Positions 54,353 through 64,000 of a stretch of 64,000 nt of DNA are shown one piece after another. Numbering within the stretch: the stretch's first letter is position 1; each line of letters opens with the position of its first letter. The DNA is from Vibrio vulnificus NBRC 15645 = ATCC 27562 (lineage in GTDB: Bacteria; Pseudomonadota; Gammaproteobacteria; Enterobacterales; Vibrionaceae): assembly GCF_002224265.1 (NCBI RefSeq), contig NZ_CP012881.1, positions 1,674,001 through 1,738,000 on the forward strand, written 5' to 3'. The position numbers and the translations under genes were made by a program. The notes under the pieces are model-generated. The model worked only from the letters and a program-made list of their open reading frames with translations. It did no database searches and was not told where the DNA came from.

Positions 54353-55261
54353 ATGAAACACCAATATGCACGTTTAGTGACGATGGCTGCTTGGACGGCA
54401 ACCGCAGTCGCAACTTTACTTCTCCTCGTTAAGATAGTGGCTTGGTGGGTGACTGGCTCCGTGAGCTTACTTGCCTCGCTGATCGATTCATTCCTCGATA
54501 TTGCGGCGTCTGTCGTCAACTTAATTGTGGTGCGTTATGCGCTACAACCTGCCGATGAGGAACACACCTTTGGTCATGGCAAAGCGGAATCTTTAGCCGC
54601 ATTGGCTCAAGCGATGTTTATTTCAGGCTCTGCGGTGTTTTTGATCCTCAATGGTATTGATCGCTTCTTCCGTCCTCATGAGTTGAATTCGCCCGAATAT
54701 GGCGTTTATGTCAGCTTGTTTGCCATGGTGGTGACATTCGCTTTGGTCACATTCCAAAAGCACGTAGTAAGAAAGACGGGTAGCCAAGCCATTGCAGCGG
54801 ATTCTCTGCATTATCAAAGCGACTTGTTGATGAACGCGGCCATTATGGTGGCGTTGGGGCTTAGCTATTATGGGATTGGCCAAGCGGATGCAGTATTTGC
54901 GGTGGGCATCGGTCTATTTATTTTATACAGCGCATTCAAAATGGTAACGGAAGCGATTCAAACCTTGCTTGATCGCAAATTGCCCGATGAAGAGCTAGAA
55001 CAAATTCGCTGCGAATGTTTGGCAGTGGAAAATGTTCTGGGGGTGCATCAACTGCGCACCAGAATGTCGGGGCCGACGCGTTTTATTCAGCTTCATCTTG
55101 AATTGGATGACAATTTGCCTTTGATCAAAGCGCATCAAATCGCTGACGAAGTGGAAGAAAGATTGCTGGCGTGTTTCCCAGAGGCTGATATTTTGATCCA
55201 TCAAGATCCCTATTCTGTTGTTGTGATCAGCGAGAAAGAGCATACAGAACAACAGTGGTAG
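54353..55261 (+). CDS. fieF: Ferrous-iron/zinc efflux protein FieF
   Basis: Cation-diffusion-facilitator exporter with six membrane segments, 302 residues. The transport site residues lie in [12 protein letters not shown] and [27 protein letters not shown] and the cytoplasmic domain [17 protein letters not shown] match E. coli FieF/YiiP. The ATG at 54353 aligns with the E. coli start; one at 54347 is equally readable. It lies between cpxP and pfkA as in E. coli. Confidence 0.92.
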   Translation: MKHQYARLVTMAAWTATAVATLLLLVKIVAWWVTGSVSLLASLIDSFLDIAASVVNLIVVRYALQPADEEHTFGHGKAESLAALAQAMFISGSAVFLILNGIDRFFRPHELNSPEYGVYVSLFAMVVTFALVTFQKHVVRKTGSQAIAADSLHYQSDLLMNAAIMVALGLSYYGIGQADAVFAVGIGLFILYSAFKMVTEAIQTLLDRKLPDEELEQIRCECLAVENVLGVHQLRTRMSGPTRFIQLHLELDDNLPLIKAHQIADEVEERLLACFPEADILIHQDPYSVVVISEKEHTEQQW

Positions 55262-55304
55262 CGCTCGAAAAAATGCGTTTGTCTTCAGGACAAATAAGCG
55301 GTTG

Positions 55305-55333
55305 TTGACTATCTTTCCAACAGCCTCTATTAA
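55305..55333 (+). promoter_or_regulatory. Sigma-70 promoter upstream of pfkA
   Basis: TTGACT (55305-55310), a 17-base spacer and TATTAA (55328-55333). The leader to pfkA would be about 205 bases, long enough for post-transcriptional control, but I see no defined element in it. Confidence 0.55.
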
Positions 55334-55546
55334 GATTCGTGATCCTGATGTGAATCAACAAAGAGTGAGTGCAAAACTGTAATACTCCTACATAAGTAGA
55401 AAAGTTACATAAAATTGTGGGTTTTCATTGGTATTCCTGTAGAGGAAATGTAACATTACGCACAGTTTTTCGGATTATATTGGTAGCTGAATAACAGCTA
55501 TTTTTAAAGATTATTAAATATTGATTTCTAGAGTTCGAGGGTGAGC

Positions 55547-56509
55547 ATGATTAAGAAGATCGGTGTTTTGACAAGTGGTGGCGACGCCCCTGGTATGAAC
55601 GCGGCAATCCGTGGTGTGGTACGTACTGCATTGGGTGCGGGTCTTGAAGTGTATGGTATCTATGATGGTTACTTGGGTTTATACGAAGGCCGCATCAAGC
55701 CACTTGATCGTTCAAGCGTTTCTGATGTGATCAACCGTGGTGGTACGTTCTTGGGTTCAGCTCGCTTCCCTGAGTTTAAGCAAGTCGAAGTCCGTGAAAA
55801 AGCAATTGAAAACCTAAAAGCACACGGTATTGATGCGCTTGTGGTTATTGGTGGTGACGGTTCGTACATGGGTGCGAAGAAACTGACTGAAATGGGTTAC
55901 CCATGTATCGGTCTACCTGGCACCATCGACAACGATATCGCAGGTACGGATTACACCATTGGCTACCTAACCGCGCTGAACACGGTTATCGAATCGATCG
56001 ACCGCCTACGTGATACTTCATCTTCTCACCAGCGTATTTCTATCGTAGAAATCATGGGTCGTCATTGTGGTGACCTCACTCTGATGTCTGCTATTGCCGG
56101 TGGTTGTGAATACATCATCACTCCGGAAACCGGTCTAGACAAAGAGAAGCTGATTAACAACATCAAAGATGGCATCGCGAAAGGTAAGAAGCATGCAATC
56201 ATCGCTTTGACAGAACTGATGATGGATGCCAATGAACTGGCAAAAGAGATCGAAGCTGGAACGGGTCGTGAAACTCGAGCCACTGTTCTTGGTCACATCC
56301 AACGCGGTGGCCGTCCAACCGCGTTCGACCGTGTTCTTGCGTCTCGCATGGGTAACTACGCCGTTCACTTATTGATGGAAGGCCATGGTGGTCGTTGTGT
56401 TGGTATCGTGAAAGAGCAACTTGTTCACCACGACATCATCGATGCAATCGAGAACATGAAGCGCCCAGTTCGCAATGACCTGTTCAAAGTCGCTGAAGAG
56501 CTATTCTAA
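55547..56509 (+). CDS. pfkA: 6-phosphofructokinase
   Basis: ATP-dependent phosphofructokinase of glycolysis, tetrameric, 320 residues as in E. coli Pfk[24 protein letters not shown] at the start, GGDGSYMGA and the catalytic [11 protein letters not shown] are conserved. The ATG at 55547 follows GAGGGTGAGC; a GTG two codons earlier is less likely. Confidence 0.97.
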   Translation: MIKKIGVLTSGGDAPGMNAAIRGVVRTALGAGLEVYGIYDGYLGLYEGRIKPLDRSSVSDVINRGGTFLGSARFPEFKQVEVREKAIENLKAHGIDALVVIGGDGSYMGAKKLTEMGYPCIGLPGTIDNDIAGTDYTIGYLTALNTVIESIDRLRDTSSSHQRISIVEIMGRHCGDLTLMSAIAGGCEYIITPETGLDKEKLINNIKDGIAKGKKHAIIALTELMMDANELAKEIEAGTGRETRATVLGHIQRGGRPTAFDRVLASRMGNYAVHLLMEGHGGRCVGIVKEQLVHHDIIDAIENMKRPVRNDLFKVAEELF

Positions 56510-56532
56510 GCAGAATAAGCTGACTATCTGAG

Positions 56533-56562
56533 CAAAAGGCTGCGTTATCGCAGCCTTTTTCA
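56533..56562 (+). terminator. pfkA terminator
   Basis: AAAAGGCTGCG and CGCAGCCTTTT pair around TTAT, followed by T. Confidence 0.9.
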
Positions 56563-56590
56563 TATTGGTGGTTTTTACCAGATATCAAAC

Positions 56591-57937
56591 CTAAGGCACT
56601 AAGGTGGCCAATTGTTGTTTGCGTTGCTTGAGAGCGTAAAGGTAGCTGCATAACCCCACCAAAATGTTGCCCACGGCAATGCCAATAAACAGCCCTTCAA
56701 TATCGTAGAGCCAACTGCCTAGGTATGCCGCTGGCAGGGTAAAGACAAACAGTCGAATCACGCTCCAACGGAAGGCGTTGAGTGGTTGATGCATAGCATT
56801 TAAACCGCTGACTAACATCATGACAATGCCTAAAAACCCATAGCTGATTGGTACGACTAGCAGATAATGCCAAAGCAAATCTCTCACTGCTTGCTCTTGT
56901 GAGAACAGAGCAGCAAGCGGAATACTGAGTGGCACCATCATCAAAAAAACCAAACCTTGAAACAGCACCGAAAAGCGCATACTGACGAACAATCCTTGGA
57001 ACGCTCGTTGTGGGTTTTTCGCGCCAAAGTTTTGCGCCATAAAAGGCGTCAGAGCGGAAGTGAGTGCCATGAGGACCAAAATCAAAATCGATTCAATGCG
57101 TTGTGCCGCCCCATAAGCGGCAACAGCCGCCGTGCCGTGGCTGGACAGCATCATCATTAAAATGGCGCCAGAGAGAGGGTTCATTGCGTTGGAAAGCGCA
57201 GCCGGCGTGCCGACCTTGAGAATCTGCCGCCAATCCTCTTTTAAGCGCGGCCATTGTGGCAAGCCGAGCAGCCGCTCACGCTTAATCAAAACGTAGAATG
57301 ATCCTATCAGCGCACCGAGCCAACTGAACGCACTGGCAATCGCTGCGCCTTGAATACCGAGCTCAGGAAATGGGCCGACACCAAAAATCAGCAGCGGGTC
57401 GAGCACGCCGTTGATAAGCCCAGCGAGCATCATGATTTTGGCTGGGGTCTTCGTATCGCCGGTGGCACGAATGGCACTGTTTCCTGCCATTGGAATCACC
57501 AGTAATGGAATGGTGAGGTACCAGACATGCATGTATTGGCCGATGAGGGGAATCAGTGCTTCTTTCGCACCAAGTAAGGTAAATAAGGGGGTGACGGTAA
57601 AGAAGCCAAGCGTAGAAGCGAGCGCAACCAGCACAATCGCCAATAGCAAGCCATGGGTAGTAAAACGTGCGGCTTGATGTGCTTCTCCTTGGCCTAATAG
57701 ACGACCGATGCTGGTCGACAGTCCGACGCCAATGCCCATCGTGATGCAGTTAACGGCGAAGGTGACGGGAAAGGTGTAACTGATCGCCGCCAGTGCTTCG
57801 GTGCCAAGTAGTGAGATGAAAAAGGTGTCGACCAAGTTAAACATCAGGATCGCCACCATGCCAAATATCATGGGGACGGTCATTTTTCGTAGCGTTTCCG
57901 CGATGGGCGCGCTCAGCAAGCCATGTTTATCAAGCAT
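56591..57937 (-). CDS. MATE-family multidrug efflux transporter
   Basis: Twelve-segment multidrug and toxin extrusion protein, 448 residues. FNLVDTFFISLLGTEALAAISYTFPV and GIGVGLSTSIGRLLGQGE belong to the first half, and AYGAAQRIESILILVLMALTSALTPFMAQNFGAK to the second. It probably uses sodium or protons; substrates cannot be predicted. ATG at 57937, one codon after a TTG. Confidence 0.88.
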   Translation of the reverse strand: MLDKHGLLSAPIAETLRKMTVPMIFGMVAILMFNLVDTFFISLLGTEALAAISYTFPVTFAVNCITMGIGVGLSTSIGRLLGQGEAHQAARFTTHGLLLAIVLVALASTLGFFTVTPLFTLLGAKEALIPLIGQYMHVWYLTIPLLVIPMAGNSAIRATGDTKTPAKIMMLAGLINGVLDPLLIFGVGPFPELGIQGAAIASAFSWLGALIGSFYVLIKRERLLGLPQWPRLKEDWRQILKVGTPAALSNAMNPLSGAILMMMLSSHGTAAVAAYGAAQRIESILILVLMALTSALTPFMAQNFGAKNPQRAFQGLFVSMRFSVLFQGLVFLMMVPLSIPLAALFSQEQAVRDLLWHYLLVVPISYGFLGIVMMLVSGLNAMHQPLNAFRWSVIRLFVFTLPAAYLGSWLYDIEGLFIGIAVGNILVGLCSYLYALKQRKQQLATLVP

Positions 57938-58070
57938 CAATCATCACCAGAAGGTGCAAAAGCGCTAGGATACAAGAAATGTGTGCGAGGGGCGAGTGAG
58001 CTGTTTTTAGGCAATCCTTTGCCAAAGCCTCGGAACTTTTAACTTAGTCACAAAAAAATCCTCACGCCCC

Positions 58071-58100
58071 CTTGGGATCGTCATGATCACCCCCTATATA
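58071..58100 (+). promoter_or_regulatory. Sigma-32 type heat-shock promoter of groESL
   Basis: CTTGGGA (58071-58077), a 13-base gap and CCCCTATATA (58091-58100) resemble the heat-shock consensus CTTGAAA-N13-15-CCCCATnTA. No CIRCE element is present. Confidence 0.75.
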
Positions 58101-58175
58101 GTTAGCACTAGGCCTAGAAGCCCTGCTTCAGGGTAATTATCAAATAAACATGGAATTTTTCAGGAGAGACGACCG

Positions 58176-58466
58176 ATGAACATTCGTCCATTACATGATC
58201 GAGTTATCGTAGAGCGCCAAGAAGTTGAATCTAAATCTGCTGGTGGCATCGTTTTAACTGGTTCTGCTGCGGAAAAATCAACTCGCGGTGTTGTTCTAGC
58301 TGTAGGTAAAGGCCGCATTCTAGAAAACGGCACTGTTCAGCCGCTGGACGTTAAAGTTGGTGATACTGTTATCTTTGCAGAGAGCTACGGCACTAAGACT
58401 GAAAAGATCGACGGTAAAGAAGTTCTTATCATGTCTGAAAACGACATTATGGCTATTGTCGACTAA
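58176..58466 (+). CDS. groES: Co-chaperonin GroES
   Basis: Heptameric co-chaperonin that caps GroEL; 96 residues. [29 protein letters not shown] contains the mobile loop, and the protein ends with the conserved [25 protein letters not shown] ribosome binding site precedes the ATG. groEL follows after 73 bases. Confidence 0.98.
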   Translation: MNIRPLHDRVIVERQEVESKSAGGIVLTGSAAEKSTRGVVLAVGKGRILENGTVQPLDVKVGDTVIFAESYGTKTEKIDGKEVLIMSENDIMAIVD

Positions 58467-58479
58467 TAGCAATCGTTGA

Positions 58480-60180
<1,701 letters not shown>

Positions 60181-60205
60181 TCAGCCTACCCGCTGTCAAT
60201 ATTTG

Positions 60206-60239
60206 AAAAAGCTGAGGAGCGATCCTCAGCTTTTTTTTT
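60206..60239 (+). terminator. groESL terminator
   Basis: AAAGCTGAGGA and TCCTCAGCTTT pair around GCGA and end in a run of nine T. Confidence 0.95.
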
Positions 60240-60376
60240 ATCGCTGAGAATGTGTCGTTTATTCAAGAATATGAACAATATCCGATATAAAATGAGATTC
60301 ATATTCTACACTGCTACTGGGATGCATATGAATGCAACTTGGTAAGTGCATGAAAAATAGAATGTTTTAAGAAGGC

Positions 60377-60453
60377 TTTGTCAAATGGATGAAAAAACAT
60401 TCAGACATTTGACAAAACAATGACTTGGCAAAATTGAACGGCGTACATAATAA
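60377..60453 (+). promoter_or_regulatory. Promoter with upstream inverted repeat for the repeat-protein gene
   Basis: TTGGCA (60425-60430), a 17-base spacer and TAATAA (60448-60453) form a good sigma-70 promoter. Immediately upstream, TTTGTCAAATG (60377-60387) and CATTTGACAAA (60406-60416) are a perfect 11-bp inverted repeat centred about 62 bases before the predicted start, where class I activators bind. The rest of this 343-base gap holds nothing else that I can support. Confidence 0.5.
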
Positions 60454-60523
60454 GTCGATGGGTACGGGAGTCGGCATCGCGCCACCGGTACTTAACAACT
60501 CATAGTCAGTGGAGACTCAACCA

Positions 60524-61078
60524 ATGAAAAAAATCTTAACAGCAGCAGTGGTAACCGCGTTAACGTCAACAGCGGCAATGGCAGCAACGCCTGTAATGTT
60601 TTCTTCAATCAATAACTTCAACGCGCCAGATGACAGCGCCGTGGCGGGGGTTCGTGTTGCCGCGCTCTACGGTAAAGTAGATAACTTGAAAGGTGTTGAT
60701 CTAGCGGTGGTTGGTCTCTCTGAAACCGACACAACAACAGGTGTTAACTTAGGTATCTTTGGTGCATCGAAAGTAAACCAAGAAATGACCGGTGCGTCAC
60801 TGGGTTTCTTCAACTGGAATACTGGCCAAACAACAGGTGTTAACCTTGGTGCAGTGAACTTGACCAATGATGTTAAAGGCGCAAACGTTAGTTTTGTGAA
60901 CTACTCGGAAGGCAACACTATGGTCGATGTGGGTGCGGCAAACTTCTCGGATACTTCGACTGTTCAGGTGGGCGTATTCAACAAAACCGCAAAAATTGAA
61001 GGCGTGCAAATTGGTCTAATCAACTGTGCGGACAACGGTTTCTTCCCTTGCTTCCCAATCATTAACTTTGCGAAGTAA
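60524..61078 (+). CDS. Exported repeat protein of unknown function
   Basis: Protein of 184 residues with a signal peptide (MKKILTAAVVTALTSTAAMA). From about residue 35 the sequence is a series of imperfect repeats of about 20 residues with the core G-hydrophobic-x-LG-hydrophobic-hydrophobic-N (GVNLGIFGAS, GASLGFFNWN, GVNLGAVNLT, VDVGAANFS, VQVGVFNKT, VQIGLINCA), suggesting a beta-solenoid or outer-surface fold. Relatives in databases are sometimes labelled PHA synthase, which the sequence does not support. The ATG at 60524 follows GGAG. Confidence 0.8.
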   Translation: MKKILTAAVVTALTSTAAMAATPVMFSSINNFNAPDDSAVAGVRVAALYGKVDNLKGVDLAVVGLSETDTTTGVNLGIFGASKVNQEMTGASLGFFNWNTGQTTGVNLGAVNLTNDVKGANVSFVNYSEGNTMVDVGAANFSDTSTVQVGVFNKTAKIEGVQIGLINCADNGFFPCFPIINFAK

Positions 61079-61111
61079 GCTCAATCGAGAGTGAAGTTCT
61101 CGATAGCATAA

Positions 61112-61147
61112 AGAAACCCCAGTCAATAATGGTCTGGGGTTTTTTAT
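61112..61147 (+). terminator. Terminator of the repeat-protein gene
   Basis: AAACCCCAG (61114-61122) pairs with CTGGGGTTT (61134-61142), followed by T. Confidence 0.85.
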
Positions 61148-61181
61148 TTTTAGCAGTGAGCAAAGATAGCCATATACTGGT

Positions 61182-61676
61182 TTATTTAATCAGGCGTGAA
61201 CTGCGGCGCTGCTGAATTTTTTGGTGAACGCCGCGGCGCAGCGCTTGAATGCGGTTTTCGGCTTTGTCGACGCCGAGCAACACGGTCAGGACAAGTACCG
61301 TCATAATCACAGATTGCTGCATCAATCCTAAACCAATCATCATCCCCATCGACGCCAGTACCCAGATAACGGCGGCGGATGTCACCCCGTGAATTTTCCC
61401 ATCTTGAGTCATCATCACACCTGCACCTAAAAAGCCCACACCGGTAATGATTTGTCCAAGCACTCGGGCTTGATCAAGAGTATTCGGCGAGAGGTAGACC
61501 GCCATAGACATAAAAAAGTAGGTACCAGAAATAATCAAAATAGAAGTGCGAATACCCACTGGCTTGCCACGAGTTTGCCGCTCGGCACCGATTAACACTC
61601 CATTGACCGCACAGCATAATAAGGCGACCCAACTAAACGGCTCAATATTGAGCAGGGAATCTAAGGTTAATGACAT
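61182..61676 (-). CDS. MgtC/SapB-family membrane protein
   Basis: Inner-membrane protein of 164 residues with about four to five membrane segments. The family core LIGAERQTRGKPVGIRTSILI, GQIITGVGFLGAGVMM and GVTSAAVIWVLASMGMMIGLG is clear; the basic tail ends in RRSSRLIK. It lacks the long C-terminal domain of virulence-type MgtC, so it is closer to the YhiD/SapB type. Role unknown. Confidence 0.88.
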   Translation of the reverse strand: MSLTLDSLLNIEPFSWVALLCCAVNGVLIGAERQTRGKPVGIRTSILIISGTYFFMSMAVYLSPNTLDQARVLGQIITGVGFLGAGVMMTQDGKIHGVTSAAVIWVLASMGMMIGLGLMQQSVIMTVLVLTVLLGVDKAENRIQALRRGVHQKIQQRRSSRLIK

Positions 61677-61724
61677 AAAGGCTTCCTAAAAAAGAACAAA
61701 GAAAATGCGATGAACAAGCGTGAG

Positions 61725-62747
61725 TTATTCAAGATAGAGATCCAGTGGGGTTTTGCTTGGACGACCACCGATTTCTCGAGTCAGGGTTGGAACAAGATAG
61801 CCAGACACTTGCGTGATCAAGCCGTGCATAATTGCTTTGGCTTCTTGGTCGGAAACATAAAAATGTGCCGCGCCTTGAACCTTATCCAACACATGTAAGT
61901 AATAGGGCAAAATGCCGGCATCAAACAGTGCTTCGCTAAGATGCACTTGCGCCTCGACGCTATCATTCACTCCTTTCAGCAACACGCTTTGATTCAATAA
62001 TGTCACACCTATGCGTTTTAACCGATGCAGTTGCGAGGTTAACTCGGCGTTGATCTCATTGGCATGGTTGATGTGCGTGACCAAAATGACTTGCAAGCGC
62101 GTTTGTTCTAGCAGCTGGCACAGTTCTGTTGTGATGCGTGCGGGTATCACAACAGGCAAACGCGAGTGAATTCGTAGTCGCTTGATGTGGGGGATGTCAG
62201 CAATACGTTCAATTAGCCACTGTAACTCGTCATCTTTGGCCATCAAGGGATCGCCACCGGAAAAGATCACTTCATTCAGCGCGCTATTTTGTGCAATGTA
62301 ATCGAGGCTTTGTTGCCAAACCGTTTTGCTGCCTTTGTTGTCTTGATAAGGGAAGTGACGGCGGAAACAATAGCGGCAGTTAATCGCGCACCCTCCTTTA
62401 ACGATCATCAGCGCACGATTTTGGTACTTGTGCAGCAAGCCTGGAATCGCATTGTCTTGCTCTTCCAGTGGATCGACAGAATAGCCAGGGTGGATCTGGT
62501 GTTCTTCATTGAGAGGGAGAACTTGGCGCAGAAGTGGATCATTGGGATTGCCTTTTTCCATTCTTTCAACAAAACTCTGCGGGACGCGCTGTGCGAATAA
62601 TTTGCGTGCCGAGAACCCGTCTTGCCACGGAGTTGGATCGATTTCCAACATTTTGAGCAAGGTTGCAGGATCAGAGATCCCATTCGCTAGCTGTTTGAGC
62701 CAGTTTTGCTCAACAGATTCGACTTTTCGGGTTATTATGTGCGGCAT
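61725..62747 (-). CDS. epmB: EF-P beta-lysylation protein EpmB
   Basis: Radical-SAM lysine 2,3-aminomutase-like enzyme, 340 residues (E. coli YjeK 342). The [4Fe-4S]-binding motif is CAINCRYCFRR, followed by FSGGDPLMAKD. It makes (R)-beta-lysine, which EpmA attaches to EF-P. It is divergent from efp with only 32 bases between start codons. EpmA is not in the window. Confidence 0.95.
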   Translation of the reverse strand: MPHIITRKVESVEQNWLKQLANGISDPATLLKMLEIDPTPWQDGFSARKLFAQRVPQSFVERMEKGNPNDPLLRQVLPLNEEHQIHPGYSVDPLEEQDNAIPGLLHKYQNRALMIVKGGCAINCRYCFRRHFPYQDNKGSKTVWQQSLDYIAQNSALNEVIFSGGDPLMAKDDELQWLIERIADIPHIKRLRIHSRLPVVIPARITTELCQLLEQTRLQVILVTHINHANEINAELTSQLHRLKRIGVTLLNQSVLLKGVNDSVEAQVHLSEALFDAGILPYYLHVLDKVQGAAHFYVSDQEAKAIMHGLITQVSGYLVPTLTREIGGRPSKTPLDLYLE

Positions 62748-62779
62748 TGAATTTAGCTCTAAGAATGTAAGAGGACAAA

Positions 62780-63346
62780 ATGGCTACAGTTAGCACTAAT
62801 GAATTTAAAGGCGGCCTAAAACTCATGATCGATAGCGAGCCTTGCGTTATCTTGGAAAATGAGTACGTAAAACCGGGTAAAGGCCAAGCGTTCAACCGCG
62901 TTAAAATTCGTAAACTTCTTTCTGGTAAAGTGCTAGAGAAAACATTCAAGTCTGGTGACACTTGTGAAGTGGCAGACGTAATGGATATCGACCTAGATTA
63001 TCTATATTCAGACGGCGAATTCTACCACTTTATGAACAACGAAACGTTCGAGCAAATTGCAGCAGACGCAAAAGCGGTTGGTGAGAGCGTTAAGTGGTTG
63101 GTTGAGAACAACACTTGTATGTTGACACTTTGGAACGGTAACCCGATTGCGGTAACACCACCAAACTTTGTTGAGTTAGAAGTGATTGAAACCGATCCGG
63201 GTCTAAAGGGTGATACTCAGGGTACAGGTGGTAAGCCTGCAACACTATCAACCGGTGCTGTTGTTCGTGTGCCGTTATTCATCCAAATCGGTGAAGTGAT
63301 CAAAGTTGATACACGTAGCTCAGAGTACGTGGGTCGCGTGAAGTAA
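62780..63346 (+). CDS. efp: Elongation factor P
   Basis: Translation factor that rescues ribosomes stalled at polyproline; 188 residues as in E. coli. The modified residue is Lys34 in [12 protein letters not shown]. An AAGAGG ribosome binding site precedes the ATG. The gene for its modifying enzyme EpmB is adjacent and divergent. Confidence 0.98.
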   Translation: MATVSTNEFKGGLKLMIDSEPCVILENEYVKPGKGQAFNRVKIRKLLSGKVLEKTFKSGDTCEVADVMDIDLDYLYSDGEFYHFMNNETFEQIAADAKAVGESVKWLVENNTCMLTLWNGNPIAVTPPNFVELEVIETDPGLKGDTQGTGGKPATLSTGAVVRVPLFIQIGEVIKVDTRSSEYVGRVK

Positions 63347-63364
63347 TTTCAGCCCGATAGTTTC

Positions 63365-63393
63365 TAAAAAGGTCGCCTTGGCGGCCTTTTTTA
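63365..63393 (+). terminator. efp terminator
   Basis: AAAAGGTCGCC pairs with GGCGGCCTTTT, with one G-U pair, and is followed by T. Confidence 0.85.
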
Positions 63394-63593
63394 TTTCGGA
63401 CAGAGTTTGTTGTCGACGTGTGGTGAGGCATCTGTCATTTGGCGCTCGTTTATTGATTGTATGCATCGCCAATTTACATTTGCTAACAATAAGGGATTGA
63501 TTGCATTTCTAAGTCTCAAAAATGAGTCATTTGTTTTGTTAATATCGACTTACTTTATGGAATCAATATCACATTTATAAAACGGATGACGTT

Positions 63594-64000
63594 ATGACGA
63601 TGAAACCACTCTCTCTACTCGCCATTATTGCGAGTTCACTCAGCCTTTCAGTACAAGCTGAATCCAATACTGCTAATGCATTTTCAGTAAGTTACAATCA
63701 ACCCGATAGCGGTTTGTGCCAGTTTAGCGAAGATCTTGGAGCAACCACTTTCGATGTGCGCTCAGGCAAGCTTTGGGCTTGTAGTGAAATGGGGTGGGTA
63801 TATTTTGAATCTGTTAGCCCATTGCAGTGTGATGGTTTGCGCACAGAAGAAGAGTTAGCAAACTACAAAGCATGGAAAAAAGGCAGCTATCGCAGTGGCG
63901 CGTTAGTAGTGCACAACGGCCAACTGTACAAAGCAAGAAGTTGGACCAACGGTGAACCGGGCAAGGCAGAAGAGTGGGAATTAGAAGGTATCTATCCTAC
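63594..64000 (+). CDS. Secreted protein with a carbohydrate-binding module, 3' end missing
   Basis: The frame is open from the ATG at 63594 (or 63600) to the window end. A signal peptide (MKPLSLLAIIASSLSLSVQA) is followed by about 75 residues with cysteines in GLCQFS, LWACSEM and LQCDGL, and then a segment from about residue 92, YKAWKKGSYRSGALVVHNG with LYKARSWTNGEPGKAEEWE, that has the W/Y spacing of a family 5/12 chitin-binding module. It is probably an exported chitin-associated protein; any catalytic domain would lie beyond the window. Confidence 0.75.
   Translation, partial: MTMKPLSLLAIIASSLSLSVQAESNTANAFSVSYNQPDSGLCQFSEDLGATTFDVRSGKLWACSEMGWVYFESVSPLQCDGLRTEEELANYKAWKKGSYRSGALVVHNGQLYKARSWTNGEPGKAEEWELEGIYP

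Overview
The window is a gene-dense stretch of a gammaproteobacterial chromosome, almost certainly chromosome I of a Vibrio; the species cannot be fixed from sequence alone. Supporting this are the gene order rpoBC-rsd-nudC-hemE-yjaG-hupA-yjaH-purDH, the CrbS/CrbR acetate-switch regulators with acs and actP, and the prmA-dusB-fis, sodA-cpxARP-fieF-pfkA, dsbD-dcuA-aspA-fxsA and groESL-epmB-efp blocks. No rRNA, tRNA or CRISPR array was recognised.

Region 1 (1-12040) holds the 3' part of rpoB, all of rpoC, the sigma-70 antagonist rsd, nudC, two small secreted proteins of unknown function, and hemE. RpoB has Tyr where E. coli has Ser531, a rifampicin-resistance position. A compact candidate small RNA lies upstream of hemE on the minus strand. 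Region 2 (12041-13672) is an intact IS1182-family insertion sequence that landed in the hairpin of the hemE terminator and duplicated the 20-bp palindrome. Region 3 (13743-23743) has a uracil-DNA-glycosylase-like gene, a 2-hydroxyacid dehydrogenase, yjaG, a CBS/DUF21 membrane protein, hupA, a yjaH-like lipoprotein gene, purHD, zntR and a chemoreceptor gene.

Region 4 (23930-31006) reads leftwards: aroQ-accB-accC, prmA, dusB-fis and acs. Region 5 (31179-44218) is built around acetate: a DEDD exonuclease and a CBS/nucleotidyltransferase protein upstream of acs, an HcaT-like MFS transporter, the sensor kinase CrbS, the symporter ActP with its small partner, MarC, and the regulator CrbR. An AT-rich pair, a class 3 lipase and an exported partner protein, is inserted between crbS and actP and looks like an antibacterial effector-immunity module.

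Region 6 (44404-64000) covers disulfide and C4-dicarboxylate metabolism (dsbD, dcuA, aspA, fxsA), trmL, Mn-type sodA behind a perfect Fur box, the Cpx envelope-stress system with a CpxR box, fieF, pfkA, a MATE pump, groESL under a sigma-32 type promoter, a repeat-containing exported protein, an MgtC-family protein, epmB and efp, and the start of a secreted protein with a chitin-binding-like module cut by the window end.

Nearly every transcription unit ends in a recognisable intrinsic terminator, and start codons were re-chosen where the longest open frame ran into an upstream terminator or lacked a ribosome binding site.
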